Source: Mesoaciditoga sp. (GTDB lineage Bacteria > Thermotogota > Thermotogae > Mesoaciditogales > Mesoaciditogaceae). From it: a stretch of DNA of 64,000 bases. How positions within the stretch are numbered: position 1 is the stretch's first letter; every line of letters begins with the position of its first letter. Shown piece after piece: positions 46,268-54,680 of the stretch. A model generated the notes under the pieces. That model was given only the letters and a program-made list of their open reading frames with translations. It was not told where the DNA came from and searched no databases. The position numbers and the translations under genes were made by a program. The stretch is from assembly GCA_002878315.1 (NCBI GenBank), contig PNIW01000011.1:35981-99980 (forward strand). The letters are read 5' to 3'.

Positions 46268-46365
46268 CGATCTATATCCTTAATGATTTCTTCAAAGAGA
46301 ATATAAAATAAAGACAAATCTTAAATGTATACTTGAATAAACGATCCAAAACGGAAGGTGATTTG

Positions 46366-46533
46366 ATGAAATTTAAAAATGTTCTAAATAACCCAAGGAT
46401 CGCCTCTCAATTTGATCTGCTCAAAATGATAAGACTAAAAAATAACGAAGCACAGGTTGAATTCGTTAAACGTTCCCTCGAAGGATGTGCGGATCAAAAA
46501 GTAGAACAGGAAAATGGAAAATCCTCTAATTGA
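46366..46533 (+). CDS. Small hypothetical protein of 55 residues
   Basis: The frame begins with ATG 46366 after GGAAGGTGATTTG, a good ribosome site. The product is hydrophilic and helical (MKFKNVLNNPRIASQFDLLK...), with a single Cys and a C-terminal Lys/Gln/Glu-rich tail. It overlaps the ABC-like ATPase gene by 20 bases, so the two are probably translated together. No family is recognised. Confidence 0.6.
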   Translation: MKFKNVLNNPRIASQFDLLKMIRLKNNEAQVEFVKRSLEGCADQKVEQENGKSSN

Positions 46534-47221
46534 ATTTAGAAATTTTTCCTTAAATCTTGATGGCAAACAATTACTTGACGACATATCTTTAAAAGTTGAA
46601 GAAAAAAGTGTTCTTTTGATTTATGGACCCAGAAGTTCGGGTAAATCTGCACTGCTTAGAAGTATCGTACACCTTAATGAAGAATTGTTCGACAGAATAG
46701 AGTTCAAAGGAGACATATTTTTTCACGGTCAGAGCATAATTAACGCGGATAGAAAATCTTTAAGACGTAAAATTGCCTACATAGATACATCCTTCATTGA
46801 GACGCTTTCCCCCCTTACCGTCAACCAGATAATCACCCTTGTAAAGGGACGAAATGTTGATCTTTATTCCGATGAAATGATTGGCCTGCTAAAAAGATTG
46901 GGACTTATAAATATCTTGAAGGAAGGACTTCATACCTACGTTGAAGACCTTCATGGAAATGTGAGGGTCCTCTTTTTACTGCTACTTGCGATATTGAGAG
47001 AGCCAGAAGTCATTTCTCTCGATTGTATAATAGATCATCTTGACGATGAAGCGGTTTTGAACATACAAAACATTGTGCTATCATTGAAGCAAAAGTACAC
47101 GTTGATCCTTGCCACAAGAAAGTTGCCTCATTTTTTACCAATAGCCGATAAGATCATCGTGATGAAAGACGGAAAGATAAAATTCGAAGGCACGAAAAAA
47201 GAATTGGTTTTCGATTTGTAA
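46514..47221 (+). CDS. PstB-like ABC ATPase with degenerate catalytic motifs
   Basis: A 235-residue ABC-type ATPase most similar in layout to the phosphate-transport ATPase PstB (RIEFKGDIFFHGQSI... ADRKSLRRKIAYI). The Walker A GPRSSGKS (38-45) is intact. The Q-loop reads IDTS where a Gln is normal (near 90-93), the signature is DLHGNVR (145-151) instead of LSGGQ, Walker B is VISLDCI with Cys171 in place of the catalytic Glu, and the switch His is Arg202 (ATRKL). It may bind but hardly hydrolyse ATP. No permease gene is next to it. Starts at ATG overlapping the small 55-residue gene. Confidence 0.75.
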   Translation: MENPLIEFRNFSLNLDGKQLLDDISLKVEEKSVLLIYGPRSSGKSALLRSIVHLNEELFDRIEFKGDIFFHGQSIINADRKSLRRKIAYIDTSFIETLSPLTVNQIITLVKGRNVDLYSDEMIGLLKRLGLINILKEGLHTYVEDLHGNVRVLFLLLLAILREPEVISLDCIIDHLDDEAVLNIQNIVLSLKQKYTLILATRKLPHFLPIADKIIVMKDGKIKFEGTKKELVFDL

Positions 47222-47231
47222 AGAGGTCAAA

Positions 47232-48458
47232 ATGAAATATCATATTTACACACTCGGGTGTAAATTTAATCTGTATGAAAGTGCCAGAATCTCCGAGATC
47301 CTTGACAGGGCTGGGTATCAAAAATCCGATCCTCAAGATTCTGATTTAATAATAATAAACAGTTGCGCAGTCACATCCGAAGCAAAAAGACAATCTCTTC
47401 AGATGGCAAGACATTTCAAAAGAATATCGCAGGCAAAGATAGTCTTTACAGGATGTGCTGTACATGACGACAAGATCGAAGATTTTGATCTTGTCCTCGG
47501 CAACGGAGAAAAGATGAGAATACTTGAATTTATGGATAAAGATGGAAAGATATGCGATAACGCCTATTTTTTAAATGATGATATGAATTACGAGATTGAA
47601 AAAATTCCCGAAAGAACGCGCGGATTTTTAAGCATCGAAAATGGATGTAACTGGGGATGCACCTACTGCGCCATACCTCATTTCAGAGGCACAAAGATAA
47701 GATCAAAACCGGTAAATACCGTCGTAGAAGAGGCCATAAGGATGGTAAGATCAGGAATAAAAGAGATAGTCATAAGCGGAATAAATATCGCCCTGTACAA
47801 TGATAACGGTCTTGATCTTGGAAGGATACTTGATTTGATTTCCAAAATAGACGGTGATTTTAGAATAAGAATAGGATCTATAGATCCGGTCAATGCCATT
47901 AAAATCGCGTGGGTGTTTTCTGAGAATCAAAAGATGTGCCATCACATTCACCTTTCTCTTCAAAGTGGTTCAGACAAAGTGCTCAAAGATATGGGAAGAC
48001 CTTACAGGGCAGAGGATGCCATTAGGTTAGCCGAAAAGATGAGAGAAATAGACAGATTTTTTGCTTTTTCCGCTGATGTTATATGTGGTTTCCCGACCGA
48101 GAATGAAAATGATTTTTTCGAAACGGTCAAACTTCTTAAAGAGATCGGAGTAATGAGAATTCACGCATTTCCATTTTCTCCAAGACGTGGAACGAGGGCG
48201 ACAAGTCTAAAAAATTCTATAGATGGCAAAGAAAAGAAGAGAAGGGTCAACATCTTAAGATCTCTTTCAAATGAACTTGAACATGATTTAAGAAGAAAGA
48301 TAAAATCCAAACAGAAAATTCTTGTCGAAGAAAAATCTGGCAACCTCTGCAGCGGTTTTAGCGATTATTACCTTAAATATACCTTTAAAGATTCTGAATC
48401 TAAAATTGGAGATTTCGTTGAAATAGAGGAGGGGGATGTTTTTGAAGATATATCTTAA
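47232..48458 (+). CDS. mtaB: tRNA t6A37 methylthiotransferase MtaB
   Basis: A 408-residue radical SAM enzyme that adds a methylthio group to t6A37. It has the N-terminal methylthiotransferase domain with Cys residues in TLGCKFN, INSCAVT and VFTGCAV, then the radical-SAM cluster CNWGCTYC (C139, C143, C146) and a TRAM-like end. The N-terminal GCK...N start and the lack of MiaB-specific features support MtaB over MiaB. The ATG follows AAAGAGGTCAAA. Its end overlaps the aminotransferase gene. Confidence 0.9.
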   Translation: MKYHIYTLGCKFNLYESARISEILDRAGYQKSDPQDSDLIIINSCAVTSEAKRQSLQMARHFKRISQAKIVFTGCAVHDDKIEDFDLVLGNGEKMRILEFMDKDGKICDNAYFLNDDMNYEIEKIPERTRGFLSIENGCNWGCTYCAIPHFRGTKIRSKPVNTVVEEAIRMVRSGIKEIVISGINIALYNDNGLDLGRILDLISKIDGDFRIRIGSIDPVNAIKIAWVFSENQKMCHHIHLSLQSGSDKVLKDMGRPYRAEDAIRLAEKMREIDRFFAFSADVICGFPTENENDFFETVKLLKEIGVMRIHAFPFSPRRGTRATSLKNSIDGKEKKRRVNILRSLSNELEHDLRRKIKSKQKILVEEKSGNLCSGFSDYYLKYTFKDSESKIGDFVEIEEGDVFEDIS

Positions 48459-49269
48459 TTCAAAGTGGTATGATGAGGATGTAAAAATAAGCGCCACAGA
48501 TCGCGGATTCATGTACGGAGAGGGAATCTACGAATCTTTGAGAACGTACAACGGTTCTCTTTTTGCGCCTTTAAAACATTTTGAAAGATTCAAAAGATCC
48601 GCTCAATTGTTAGGGATAAACTTTAAAATGAATTTTGAAGAGTTCAAATCAATTCTTCTCGAAGGGATAAAAGATGAAAAAGAGGATTGTACAATACGTG
48701 TTATGCTCACAACGGGAAATGGAAAAGAACCTCTTTTTATCTTATATATCATGAAATTGCAAGCTCCATCCGAAGATCTGTACAATTATGGCGTGGATGT
48801 TGGCATATCAAAAATAAGAAAAATAGATGAATCCGCCCTCCCAAACCTTCTAAAGACTACTTCGCATGCGAATTTGATGATTGCAAAAAGAGAAAAGGAA
48901 AGCTTTTACGAGGTATTGATGCTCAACAGCCGTGGATACGTGGCAGAAGGAATAATGAGCAATATCTTTCTTGTAGAGAATAATTTGCTCGTAACACCAT
49001 CTATAGAGACCGGAATCTTAGACGGGATAACAAGAGAAATAGTCATCGATCTCGCCAAGTCTCTCGAAATACAGGTTGCAGAGAGACTGGTAAATGTCGA
49101 TGAACTTTTCAACTGTTCTGAAGCCTTTTTGACTCGAACGAGCGCCGGAATAATTCCCGTAAGAAAGATAGAAAATCGTACGCTCTTTGGAGGAGAGCCG
49201 GGCAGCATAACACAAATCTTGATGGAAAATTTTAAGCCTTACATATTTCACAGAGCCGATCTATGGTGA
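48442..49269 (+). CDS. Class IV PLP-dependent aminotransferase
   Basis: A 275-residue fold-type IV PLP enzyme (D-amino acid aminotransferase, branched-chain aminotransferase or ADC lyase group). Visible features are ISATDRGFMYGEGIYESLRT, the PLP lysine in LLKTTSHANLM, and EGIMSNIFLVENNLLVTP followed by ILDGITREIV. The substrate cannot be set from motifs. Either ATG 48436 or TTG 48442 may be used; the TTG is nine bases after GGAGG while the ATG is only three, and KIYLNS fits the usual start. It overlaps mtaB by 17 bases and ends before a terminator. Confidence 0.83.
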   Translation: MKIYLNSKWYDEDVKISATDRGFMYGEGIYESLRTYNGSLFAPLKHFERFKRSAQLLGINFKMNFEEFKSILLEGIKDEKEDCTIRVMLTTGNGKEPLFILYIMKLQAPSEDLYNYGVDVGISKIRKIDESALPNLLKTTSHANLMIAKREKESFYEVLMLNSRGYVAEGIMSNIFLVENNLLVTPSIETGILDGITREIVIDLAKSLEIQVAERLVNVDELFNCSEAFLTRTSAGIIPVRKIENRTLFGGEPGSITQILMENFKPYIFHRADLW

Positions 49270-49316
49270 CAGAAAAATAAATTTCTTGATTTGTCTGACC
49301 GAAAATAAGCAAAAAT

Positions 49317-49345
49317 AAACCTTTAGAGACATTTAAAGGTTTTTA
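49317..49345 (+). terminator. Rho-independent terminator after the aminotransferase
   Basis: Stem AAACCTTTA / TAAAGGTTT with an eight-base loop followed by TTATTA. The stem is AT-rich, so moderate strength is expected. Confidence 0.6.
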
Positions 49346-49386
49346 TTATATCGTTCCTTTTGCTATTTCATTTTTGCTTCAATTTG

Positions 49387-49395
49387 TGTCATAAT
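49387..49395 (+). promoter_or_regulatory. Extended -10 promoter of yicC operon
   Basis: The sequence TGTCATAAT is an extended -10, and the 13 bases GTGTCATAATACA are repeated upstream of the lipoprotein gene at 54620-54632. A -35 is not obvious. The start codon follows about 19 bases later. Confidence 0.45.
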
Positions 49396-49413
49396 ACATT
49401 AGAAGGTGATCCT

Positions 49414-50286
49414 GTGAAAAGCATGACCGGCTATGCCAAGGTAAGTAAAAATCTAAACGGAAATCTTTACACCGTGGAAATAAAGAGTGTAAATCACAAG
49501 TTCATAAATATATCCTTTCTGATTCCTTATCTTTTTTCAGCCTTCGAGCAGAGAGCATTACCCTTAATTCAGTCTAAGGTAAAAAGAGGGAATATATCTA
49601 TAAGAGCCGATATAAGAGGAGAATTCGAAAGTGATTTAATAGTGCCCGATCTCGAACTTGCGAAATCTTACTTCAAAGCCTTCAAAGAAATAGAGAAAGA
49701 AATCGGAGTCCAGTTAAGGCTTGATCTTGGCCAGTTATTAGAGATAAAGGATATATTCAAGATGTCTCTTGATGCTCAAAAAGAAGAGCAGATATGGAAT
49801 GATTTTAGCCAGATACTCTCTGAAGCACTTGAAAATTACGACAAAAGCAGAAAAATAGAGGGAGAAAAATTAAAATCGTATTTTGAAGATCAGATAAATG
49901 AACTTGAAGAGATAGTCAAAGAGATGGAAAGTTATGAATCGGAAAATAGGGAAAAGTACAAAGAGATGCTTTTACAGAGTCTTCATGATAACTTTTCAGA
50001 AATAAAGATGGATCCCGAAAGAATAGAGCAAGAAGTTGTAATGACGATTCAAAGATCGGACATAGGAGAGGAAATATCGAGAATATTTGCACACATATCA
50101 AGATCAAAGGAACTTATGAATTCCGATCAGGATGTGGGAAGCGAACTTGATTTTGTATTTCAGGAAATAGGCAGAGAAGTTAACACTTTAAGCGTCAAAT
50201 CCAAAATACCTCAAGTTTTGAATCTCGTGGTAAGGGCAAAGACTATCGTCAAAAAATTAAGAGAACAAGTCCAAAATATCGAATAG
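49414..50286 (+). CDS. yicC: YicC-family endoribonuclease-like protein
   Basis: A 290-residue protein with the YicC N-terminal motif [10 protein letters not shown] and [15 protein letters not shown] and a C-terminal DUF1732 part ([22 protein letters not shown]). YicC-type proteins are described as endoribonucleases or adaptors in RNA decay. The start is GTG 49414 after GAAGGTGATCCT; the frame upstream to 49360 is probably not coding. It heads the operon yicC-remA-gmk-rpoZ-coaBC, which is an arrangement common in Firmicutes and Thermotogota. Confidence 0.92.
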   Translation: MKSMTGYAKVSKNLNGNLYTVEIKSVNHKFINISFLIPYLFSAFEQRALPLIQSKVKRGNISIRADIRGEFESDLIVPDLELAKSYFKAFKEIEKEIGVQLRLDLGQLLEIKDIFKMSLDAQKEEQIWNDFSQILSEALENYDKSRKIEGEKLKSYFEDQINELEEIVKEMESYESENREKYKEMLLQSLHDNFSEIKMDPERIEQEVVMTIQRSDIGEEISRIFAHISRSKELMNSDQDVGSELDFVFQEIGREVNTLSVKSKIPQVLNLVVRAKTIVKKLREQVQNIE

Positions 50287-50303
50287 ATACGGAGGGAGGA
50301 AGT

Positions 50304-50621
50304 ATGTACGGACTTATAAACATAGGGTTTGGAAATGTTGTAATCGGAGATCGTGTCATAGTGATAGTTAACCCAGAGTCTGCTCCTTTAAAGCGTCTTA
50401 AGGATGGTGCTAAAGACGATGGCAAACTCATAGACGCCACATACGGAAGAAGAACGAGATCTATCCTTATAACAGACAGCAACCACGTCATTTTAAGCGC
50501 TATCCAGCCGGAAACGATATCCGAAAGATTCCAGGCTTCATTTAGAGAGATGAAAGAAATAACCGAAAAAGCGCCGGAAAAGGTGCCCGAAAGCAAAACC
50601 AAAACTAAAGCGAAATCATGA
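50304..50621 (+). CDS. remA: RemA/DUF370 family DNA-binding regulator
   Basis: A 105-residue protein with the DUF370 core ([20 protein letters not shown] and [15 protein letters not shown]). RemA activates biofilm matrix genes in Bacillus, and its DNA-binding Arg cluster (YGRRTR) is kept. The C-terminal tail, rich in Lys, Pro and Thr, is longer than in Bacillus. Position between yicC and gmk is widely conserved. The ATG follows GGAGGGAGGAAGT. Confidence 0.9.
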   Translation: MYGLINIGFGNVVIGDRVIVIVNPESAPLKRLKDGAKDDGKLIDATYGRRTRSILITDSNHVILSAIQPETISERFQASFREMKEITEKAPEKVPESKTKTKAKS

Positions 50622-51226
50622 GAGGCCTGATTTTCGTGATGAGCGGCCCTTCGGGGGCCGGTAAAACTACAATCGTTAAAATGGCACTTCCAGAAATAGA
50701 GGGAATAGAATTTTCCGTCTCATACACGACAAGGCCCAAAAGAGAAAATGAAGTGGAAGGTGTCGATTATTTTTTTGTAGATGAAAAAACATTCAGAGAA
50801 CTCATAAAAAAAGGAGAATTCCTTGAATGGGCCGAAGTTCACGGTCATCTTTATGGCACTTCGAAAAAATTCGTTGAAGAAAGACTCGAAAAGGGTAAAA
50901 ATTTGCTTTTGGACGTAGACGTAAAGGGAGCCTTGAATATCAAAAAGATATACAAAGACGGCATATTTATCTTTGTAGCCCCGCCTTCTTTCAAGGAATT
51001 GAAGGAGAGACTTTTAAAAAGGCATACAGAAAGCAAAGACGATTTCGAAAAAAGAATAGAAGACGCAAAATTCGAACTTTCTCAAATATCTAAATTCGAT
51101 TATCTTATAGTTAACAGGGAAATAAATACGGCTGTCAAAGAACTTGTATCGATAATCATCGCCGAACAATTGAAGGTCTCAAGGTTGAGTGAATTCATAG
51201 GAAAGTATAATTTTGTAAAGGGATGA
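50618..51226 (+). CDS. gmk: Guanylate kinase
   Basis: A 202-residue enzyme converting GMP to GDP with ATP. The P-loop GPSGAGKT is at residues 10-17, and the GMP-binding segments [21 protein letters not shown] and [14 protein letters not shown] are complete. The ATG overlaps the remA stop (ATGA). Followed after four bases by rpoZ. Confidence 0.96.
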   Translation: MRGLIFVMSGPSGAGKTTIVKMALPEIEGIEFSVSYTTRPKRENEVEGVDYFFVDEKTFRELIKKGEFLEWAEVHGHLYGTSKKFVEERLEKGKNLLLDVDVKGALNIKKIYKDGIFIFVAPPSFKELKERLLKRHTESKDDFEKRIEDAKFELSQISKFDYLIVNREINTAVKELVSIIIAEQLKVSRLSEFIGKYNFVKG

Positions 51227-51230
51227 TAAA

Positions 51231-51470
51231 ATGAAAGATGGTATTTATGAAACGCTTATGAATAGATACGGAAACAAATATGCCATATCCATGGCTGTGG
51301 CAAAAAGGGCAGAATCTTTGAACGAACTTTCAAAGCCACTTATAAAGATCGATGAATCAAATCTCGTAACGATCGCTCTTCAGGAAATGGCGGCTGGATA
51401 CGTTGAGATAAAGAATTCAGAAATGTTAAAAGCGCTTACCGCGAATGTCAAAATTTCAAAGAGAAGATGA
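51231..51470 (+). CDS. rpoZ: RNA polymerase omega subunit
   Basis: A 79-residue protein whose NRYGNKYAISMAVAKRAESL segment matches the conserved omega core that wraps the beta-prime C-terminus. The C-terminal half is short and variable. It lies between gmk and coaBC, the standard position in many bacteria. The stop overlaps the coaBC start (ATGA). Confidence 0.88.
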   Translation: MKDGIYETLMNRYGNKYAISMAVAKRAESLNELSKPLIKIDESNLVTIALQEMAAGYVEIKNSEMLKALTANVKISKRR

Positions 51471-52645
51471 AGGTCCTTCTTGCCATAACCGGCGGGATAG
51501 CGGCATACAAGGCCGTTGATCTTGCGAGTATTCTGAGAAAGAGAAAAGACGAACTGAAAATAATAATGACAGAAAATGCCATGAGATTTGTTTCTCCCCT
51601 TACATTTGCCGCCGTTGGCAATGCAGAGGTCTACACGGACGAATTCGAATACAAGGGCTTAATTTCCCATACAGGACTTTCTTCCTGGGCCGATCTTATG
51701 ATTATAGCGCCTGCAACTGCAAATACAATGGCAAAAATAGCAAACGGAATAGCAGACAACATAGTGACCGCGAGCGCCCTTGCCTTTAAGGGGCCTAAAA
51801 TTTTGGTGCCTGCGATGAATGTAAGAATGTATGAAAATCAGGTAACCAAGGATAACCTTGAAAAATTATCCAAATACGGATGGAAAATAATAGAGCCCGA
51901 AATCGGCCACCTTGCCGATGGAGAAGAAGGGAAAGGAAGATATCCTGACAACACAAGGATAATCTTCGAAATGGAAAGCCTTCTTACAAAAAAAGATATG
52001 AATAATTTGAAAGTGCTTGTTACCGCGGGCCCAACCCGTGAGGCAATAGATCCTGTCAGATACATATCGAACAGATCCTCTGGAAAGATGGGATATGAAA
52101 TAGCGAAAGCGGCCGTTTTGAGAGGCGCCGAGGTGCATCTTGTCAGCGGGCCTGTGAACATTCAATCACCTTTTAATGTCAAAAGATACGATGTTGAAAG
52201 TACACAGGAGATGGCTCAAAAGGTTTTAGACATTTTAAATCAAGTTGATATCGTTATAATGACAGCCGCTGTCGCCGATTACAAACCGATGGAGACGGCA
52301 TCTCAAAAGATAAAAAAGGGCCTCTCCTTGGACTTAAAACTCGTAAAAACAACGGATATACTTTCCGAGATTGCAAAGGTTAAAGGTCAGAATCAATTTG
52401 TAGTTGGATTCGCCGCCGAGACTCAAAATCTTCTTGAAAATGCTAAACAAAAATTCGAGTCGAAATCTCTCGACATGATAGTTGCAAATGACGTTTCGAG
52501 AAAGGACATAGGTTTTGAATCCGATTACAACGAAGTTACCGTCATAACTAAAAGCGGAATTGTGCATCTTGAACGAATGACTAAAAAAGAAATTGCAAAT
52601 TCATTGCTTGACATTCTTCTAAAAGAAGTTGTAAGGAAAAATTAA
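51467..52645 (+). CDS. coaBC: Bifunctional CoaBC (phosphopantothenoylcysteine synthetase/decarboxylase)
   Basis: A 392-residue fusion in coenzyme A synthesis. The CoaC flavoprotein domain (1-180) has ITGGIAAYK, active-site His68 (ISHTGLSSWADL), and PAMNVRMYEN. CoaB (190-392) has VTAGPTREAIDPVRYISNRSSGKMG and AAVADYKP. The position of the CoaC redox Cys (ACGDxGxGR in E. coli) reads ADGEEGKGR, with Asp151 in place of Cys. This is odd, because the Cys protonates the enethiolate intermediate. The gene overlaps rpoZ by four bases and ends the operon. Confidence 0.93.
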   Translation: MKVLLAITGGIAAYKAVDLASILRKRKDELKIIMTENAMRFVSPLTFAAVGNAEVYTDEFEYKGLISHTGLSSWADLMIIAPATANTMAKIANGIADNIVTASALAFKGPKILVPAMNVRMYENQVTKDNLEKLSKYGWKIIEPEIGHLADGEEGKGRYPDNTRIIFEMESLLTKKDMNNLKVLVTAGPTREAIDPVRYISNRSSGKMGYEIAKAAVLRGAEVHLVSGPVNIQSPFNVKRYDVESTQEMAQKVLDILNQVDIVIMTAAVADYKPMETASQKIKKGLSLDLKLVKTTDILSEIAKVKGQNQFVVGFAAETQNLLENAKQKFESKSLDMIVANDVSRKDIGFESDYNEVTVITKSGIVHLERMTKKEIANSLLDILLKEVVRKN

Positions 52646-52709
52646 ATTCAAATACTCGATAAATATAGTATTATATTGATACCCGTTTAGGGTAATTTGG
52701 AGGTGGATT

Positions 52710-53378
52710 ATGGCAGCATTACTTTCAGAAGAGGACAGGAAATATCTTGTCGATCTATTTGAGAAGGAGTTAAAGGGAGAGGTTAAAATACTCTTTTTTG
52801 GCAGCAAAAGAAAGGAAGAGTGCGAATATTGCGATCTTACAGAACAGATTCTCCAAGAACTGGCCGAGACAAATAACAAGATCACGATAGAAACGCACGA
52901 TTTCGATGAAACAGATCTGGTAAAGAAATACAACATTGAAATGGTTCCTGCCATTTTGATGTTAGATTCAGAAGGCAATGATATGAGAATAAGATACTAC
53001 GGAATACCATCTGGGTACGAATTCTCATCCCTTATAGAAGATGTCATTGCAACTTCTAAAAAAGGAGAGGTTGATCTTTCCGCTTCAACTGTGAAAAAAC
53101 TTGAAGAGATTAAATCTCCTCTGAAATTGCAGGTCTTTGTGACACCAACATGTCCGTATTGCCCGAGAGCGGTCTTGATGGCCCATAAACTTGCGATGAA
53201 GTCACCTAATATAATTGGAGAGATGATAGAGGCCAATGAATTTCCGGATCTTTCAATGCAGTACAACGTTTCTTCTGTTCCTCACATAATAATAAATGAA
53301 GGAGAAGGAGAATTCGTTGGTGCGCTTCCTGAGGACGCTTTTGTGGAACAGATAATGAGTGTTGTAAAAGGAGTTTGA
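52710..53378 (+). CDS. Protein disulfide oxidoreductase (PDO), double glutaredoxin-like fold
   Basis: A 222-residue protein with two thioredoxin folds, each with a CxxC: CEYC (C38, C41) and CPYC (C148, C151). This two-domain form is typical of thermophile PDO proteins that make, break and shuffle disulfides in the cytoplasm. It is followed five bases later by trxB, so it is likely the TrxB partner and the organism may use PDO instead of a simple thioredoxin. The ATG follows GGAGGTGGATT. No signal peptide is seen. Confidence 0.9.
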   Translation: MAALLSEEDRKYLVDLFEKELKGEVKILFFGSKRKEECEYCDLTEQILQELAETNNKITIETHDFDETDLVKKYNIEMVPAILMLDSEGNDMRIRYYGIPSGYEFSSLIEDVIATSKKGEVDLSASTVKKLEEIKSPLKLQVFVTPTCPYCPRAVLMAHKLAMKSPNIIGEMIEANEFPDLSMQYNVSSVPHIIINEGEGEFVGALPEDAFVEQIMSVVKGV

Positions 53379-53382
53379 TATC

Positions 53383-54330
53383 ATGCCTCTTTTCAACCTC
53401 TCAAACGTTTCGAAGCCAAAAGAAACGAATTACGACGTCGCAATAATAGGAGCAGGTCCAGGAGGGTTAGCAAGCGCGATATACGCAGGCCGTGCAGGTT
53501 TAAAAACGATAGTCTTTGAAAAGTCGACAGAAGGTGGCCAGATACTTTTAACTGATATGATAGAAGATTATCCTGGTTTCGTTTCTATAAGCGGAAATGC
53601 ACTGGCCGAGAACTTTCTAAATCATGCCAAGACCTTTGGAGCGAATTTCACAAATGAAGAGATAATAGAGGCCGATTTAGTTTCAAAGATCAAGAGGTTG
53701 AAAACGGATCTTGGAAATGAATACACGGCGAAAACCGTGGTAATTGCGACAGGAAGTAATCCCAGAAAACTTGGCGTTCCTGGCGAAGAAGAGTTCATGA
53801 ACAGGGGAGTTTCTTACTGTGCGGTTTGCGATGGAAGCTTTTTCAAAGACAAAAGAGTTGTGGTCATCGGTGGAGGCGATAGCGCTGTAGAAGAAGGTCT
53901 TTACATGACTAAAATCGCAAAAGAGGTAACCCTAATCCACAGAAGAGACAAACTGAGAGCGCAAAAAATAGCCCAGGAAAGAGCCTTTAAATCGAAGATG
54001 AAATTCATCTTGGACAGTGTTGTGACAGAGATAGGCGGTTCTAAGAGTGTCGAGTACGTGATGATAAGAAACTTGAAAACAAATGAAATGACAAAATATC
54101 CTACAGATGGCGTCTTCATATACGTAGGTTTGATTCCGAACACGCAAATATTCAAAGATCAGGTAAAGACAGACGAAAATGGCTTTATACTCACAGATGA
54201 ACATATGGAGACAAATCTTGAAGGCGTGTATGCGGTGGGAGATGTCAGAAAAACACCGTTAAGACAAATTGTAACTGCCGCATCGGATGGAGCAATAGCC
54301 GTAATAGACATGACAAAATATTTTGATTGA
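53383..54330 (+). CDS. trxB: Thioredoxin reductase
   Basis: A 315-residue flavoprotein with FAD-binding GAGPGGLASAIYAGRAG, the redox motif CAVC (C146, C149) within SYCAVCDGSFF, the NADPH motif VVVIGGGDSAVEEGLYM followed by HRRDKLRA, and GVYAVGDV at the end. It reduces a thioredoxin-like partner, here probably the adjacent PDO protein. The HRRxxxR pattern supports NADPH, although some thermophile enzymes also use NADH. Confidence 0.94.
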   Translation: MPLFNLSNVSKPKETNYDVAIIGAGPGGLASAIYAGRAGLKTIVFEKSTEGGQILLTDMIEDYPGFVSISGNALAENFLNHAKTFGANFTNEEIIEADLVSKIKRLKTDLGNEYTAKTVVIATGSNPRKLGVPGEEEFMNRGVSYCAVCDGSFFKDKRVVVIGGGDSAVEEGLYMTKIAKEVTLIHRRDKLRAQKIAQERAFKSKMKFILDSVVTEIGGSKSVEYVMIRNLKTNEMTKYPTDGVFIYVGLIPNTQIFKDQVKTDENGFILTDEHMETNLEGVYAVGDVRKTPLRQIVTAASDGAIAVIDMTKYFD

Positions 54331-54355
54331 AATATGTAAAAAGCGGTCTTTTTTG

Positions 54356-54385
54356 TTGATCTTTTATCCTCTAATATGATATACT
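54356..54385 (+). promoter_or_regulatory. Promoter of tRNA-Arg
   Basis: TTGATC at 54356-54361 and TATACT at 54380-54385 are 18 bases apart, with TGA just before the -10 (TGATATACT, extended -10). The tRNA starts 14 bases after it. Confidence 0.65.
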
Positions 54386-54398
54386 CTTTCAAGATATC

Positions 54399-54473
54399 GC
54401 CTCTATAGTTCAATGGATAGAACGGTGGATTCCTAATCCGCAAATGCAGGTTCGATTCCTGCTAGGGGCACCA
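54399..54473 (+). tRNA. tRNA-Arg (CCT)
   Basis: A complete cloverleaf of 75 bases. The acceptor arms GCCTCTA and TAGGGGC pair with one G-T, followed by ACCA with the CCA encoded. The anticodon loop TTCCTAA holds CCT, which reads AGG arginine codons. The T-arm has GGTTCGATTCC. This is relevant since AGA/AGG are frequent arginine codons in the window. Confidence 0.95.
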
Positions 54474-54600
54474 GATCTTCTCTTTGCTTGAATTAAAATT
54501 TGTGAGTAGAAGGTATACATCTTAATATTCCTCAAATAAATAGAATTCCATCATCCAATCGCTTTAATATGCATACGGCAAATCGAAAAGCGAGAGCATT

Positions 54601-54628
54601 TTGTACTAATTTTACAAAGTGTCATAAT
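54601..54628 (+). promoter_or_regulatory. Promoter of the lipoprotein/outer-membrane pair
   Basis: TTGTAC at 54601-54606 and CATAAT at 54623-54628 are 16 bases apart; TGT precedes the -10 (extended form). A short hairpin TTTGCC-N6-GGCAAA lies at 54641-54658 in the leader. Confidence 0.5.
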
Positions 54629-54680
54629 ACAAATGGAAAGTTTGCCTTAAAGGGCAAAAAATGAAAGGGGGAATGGTTTG

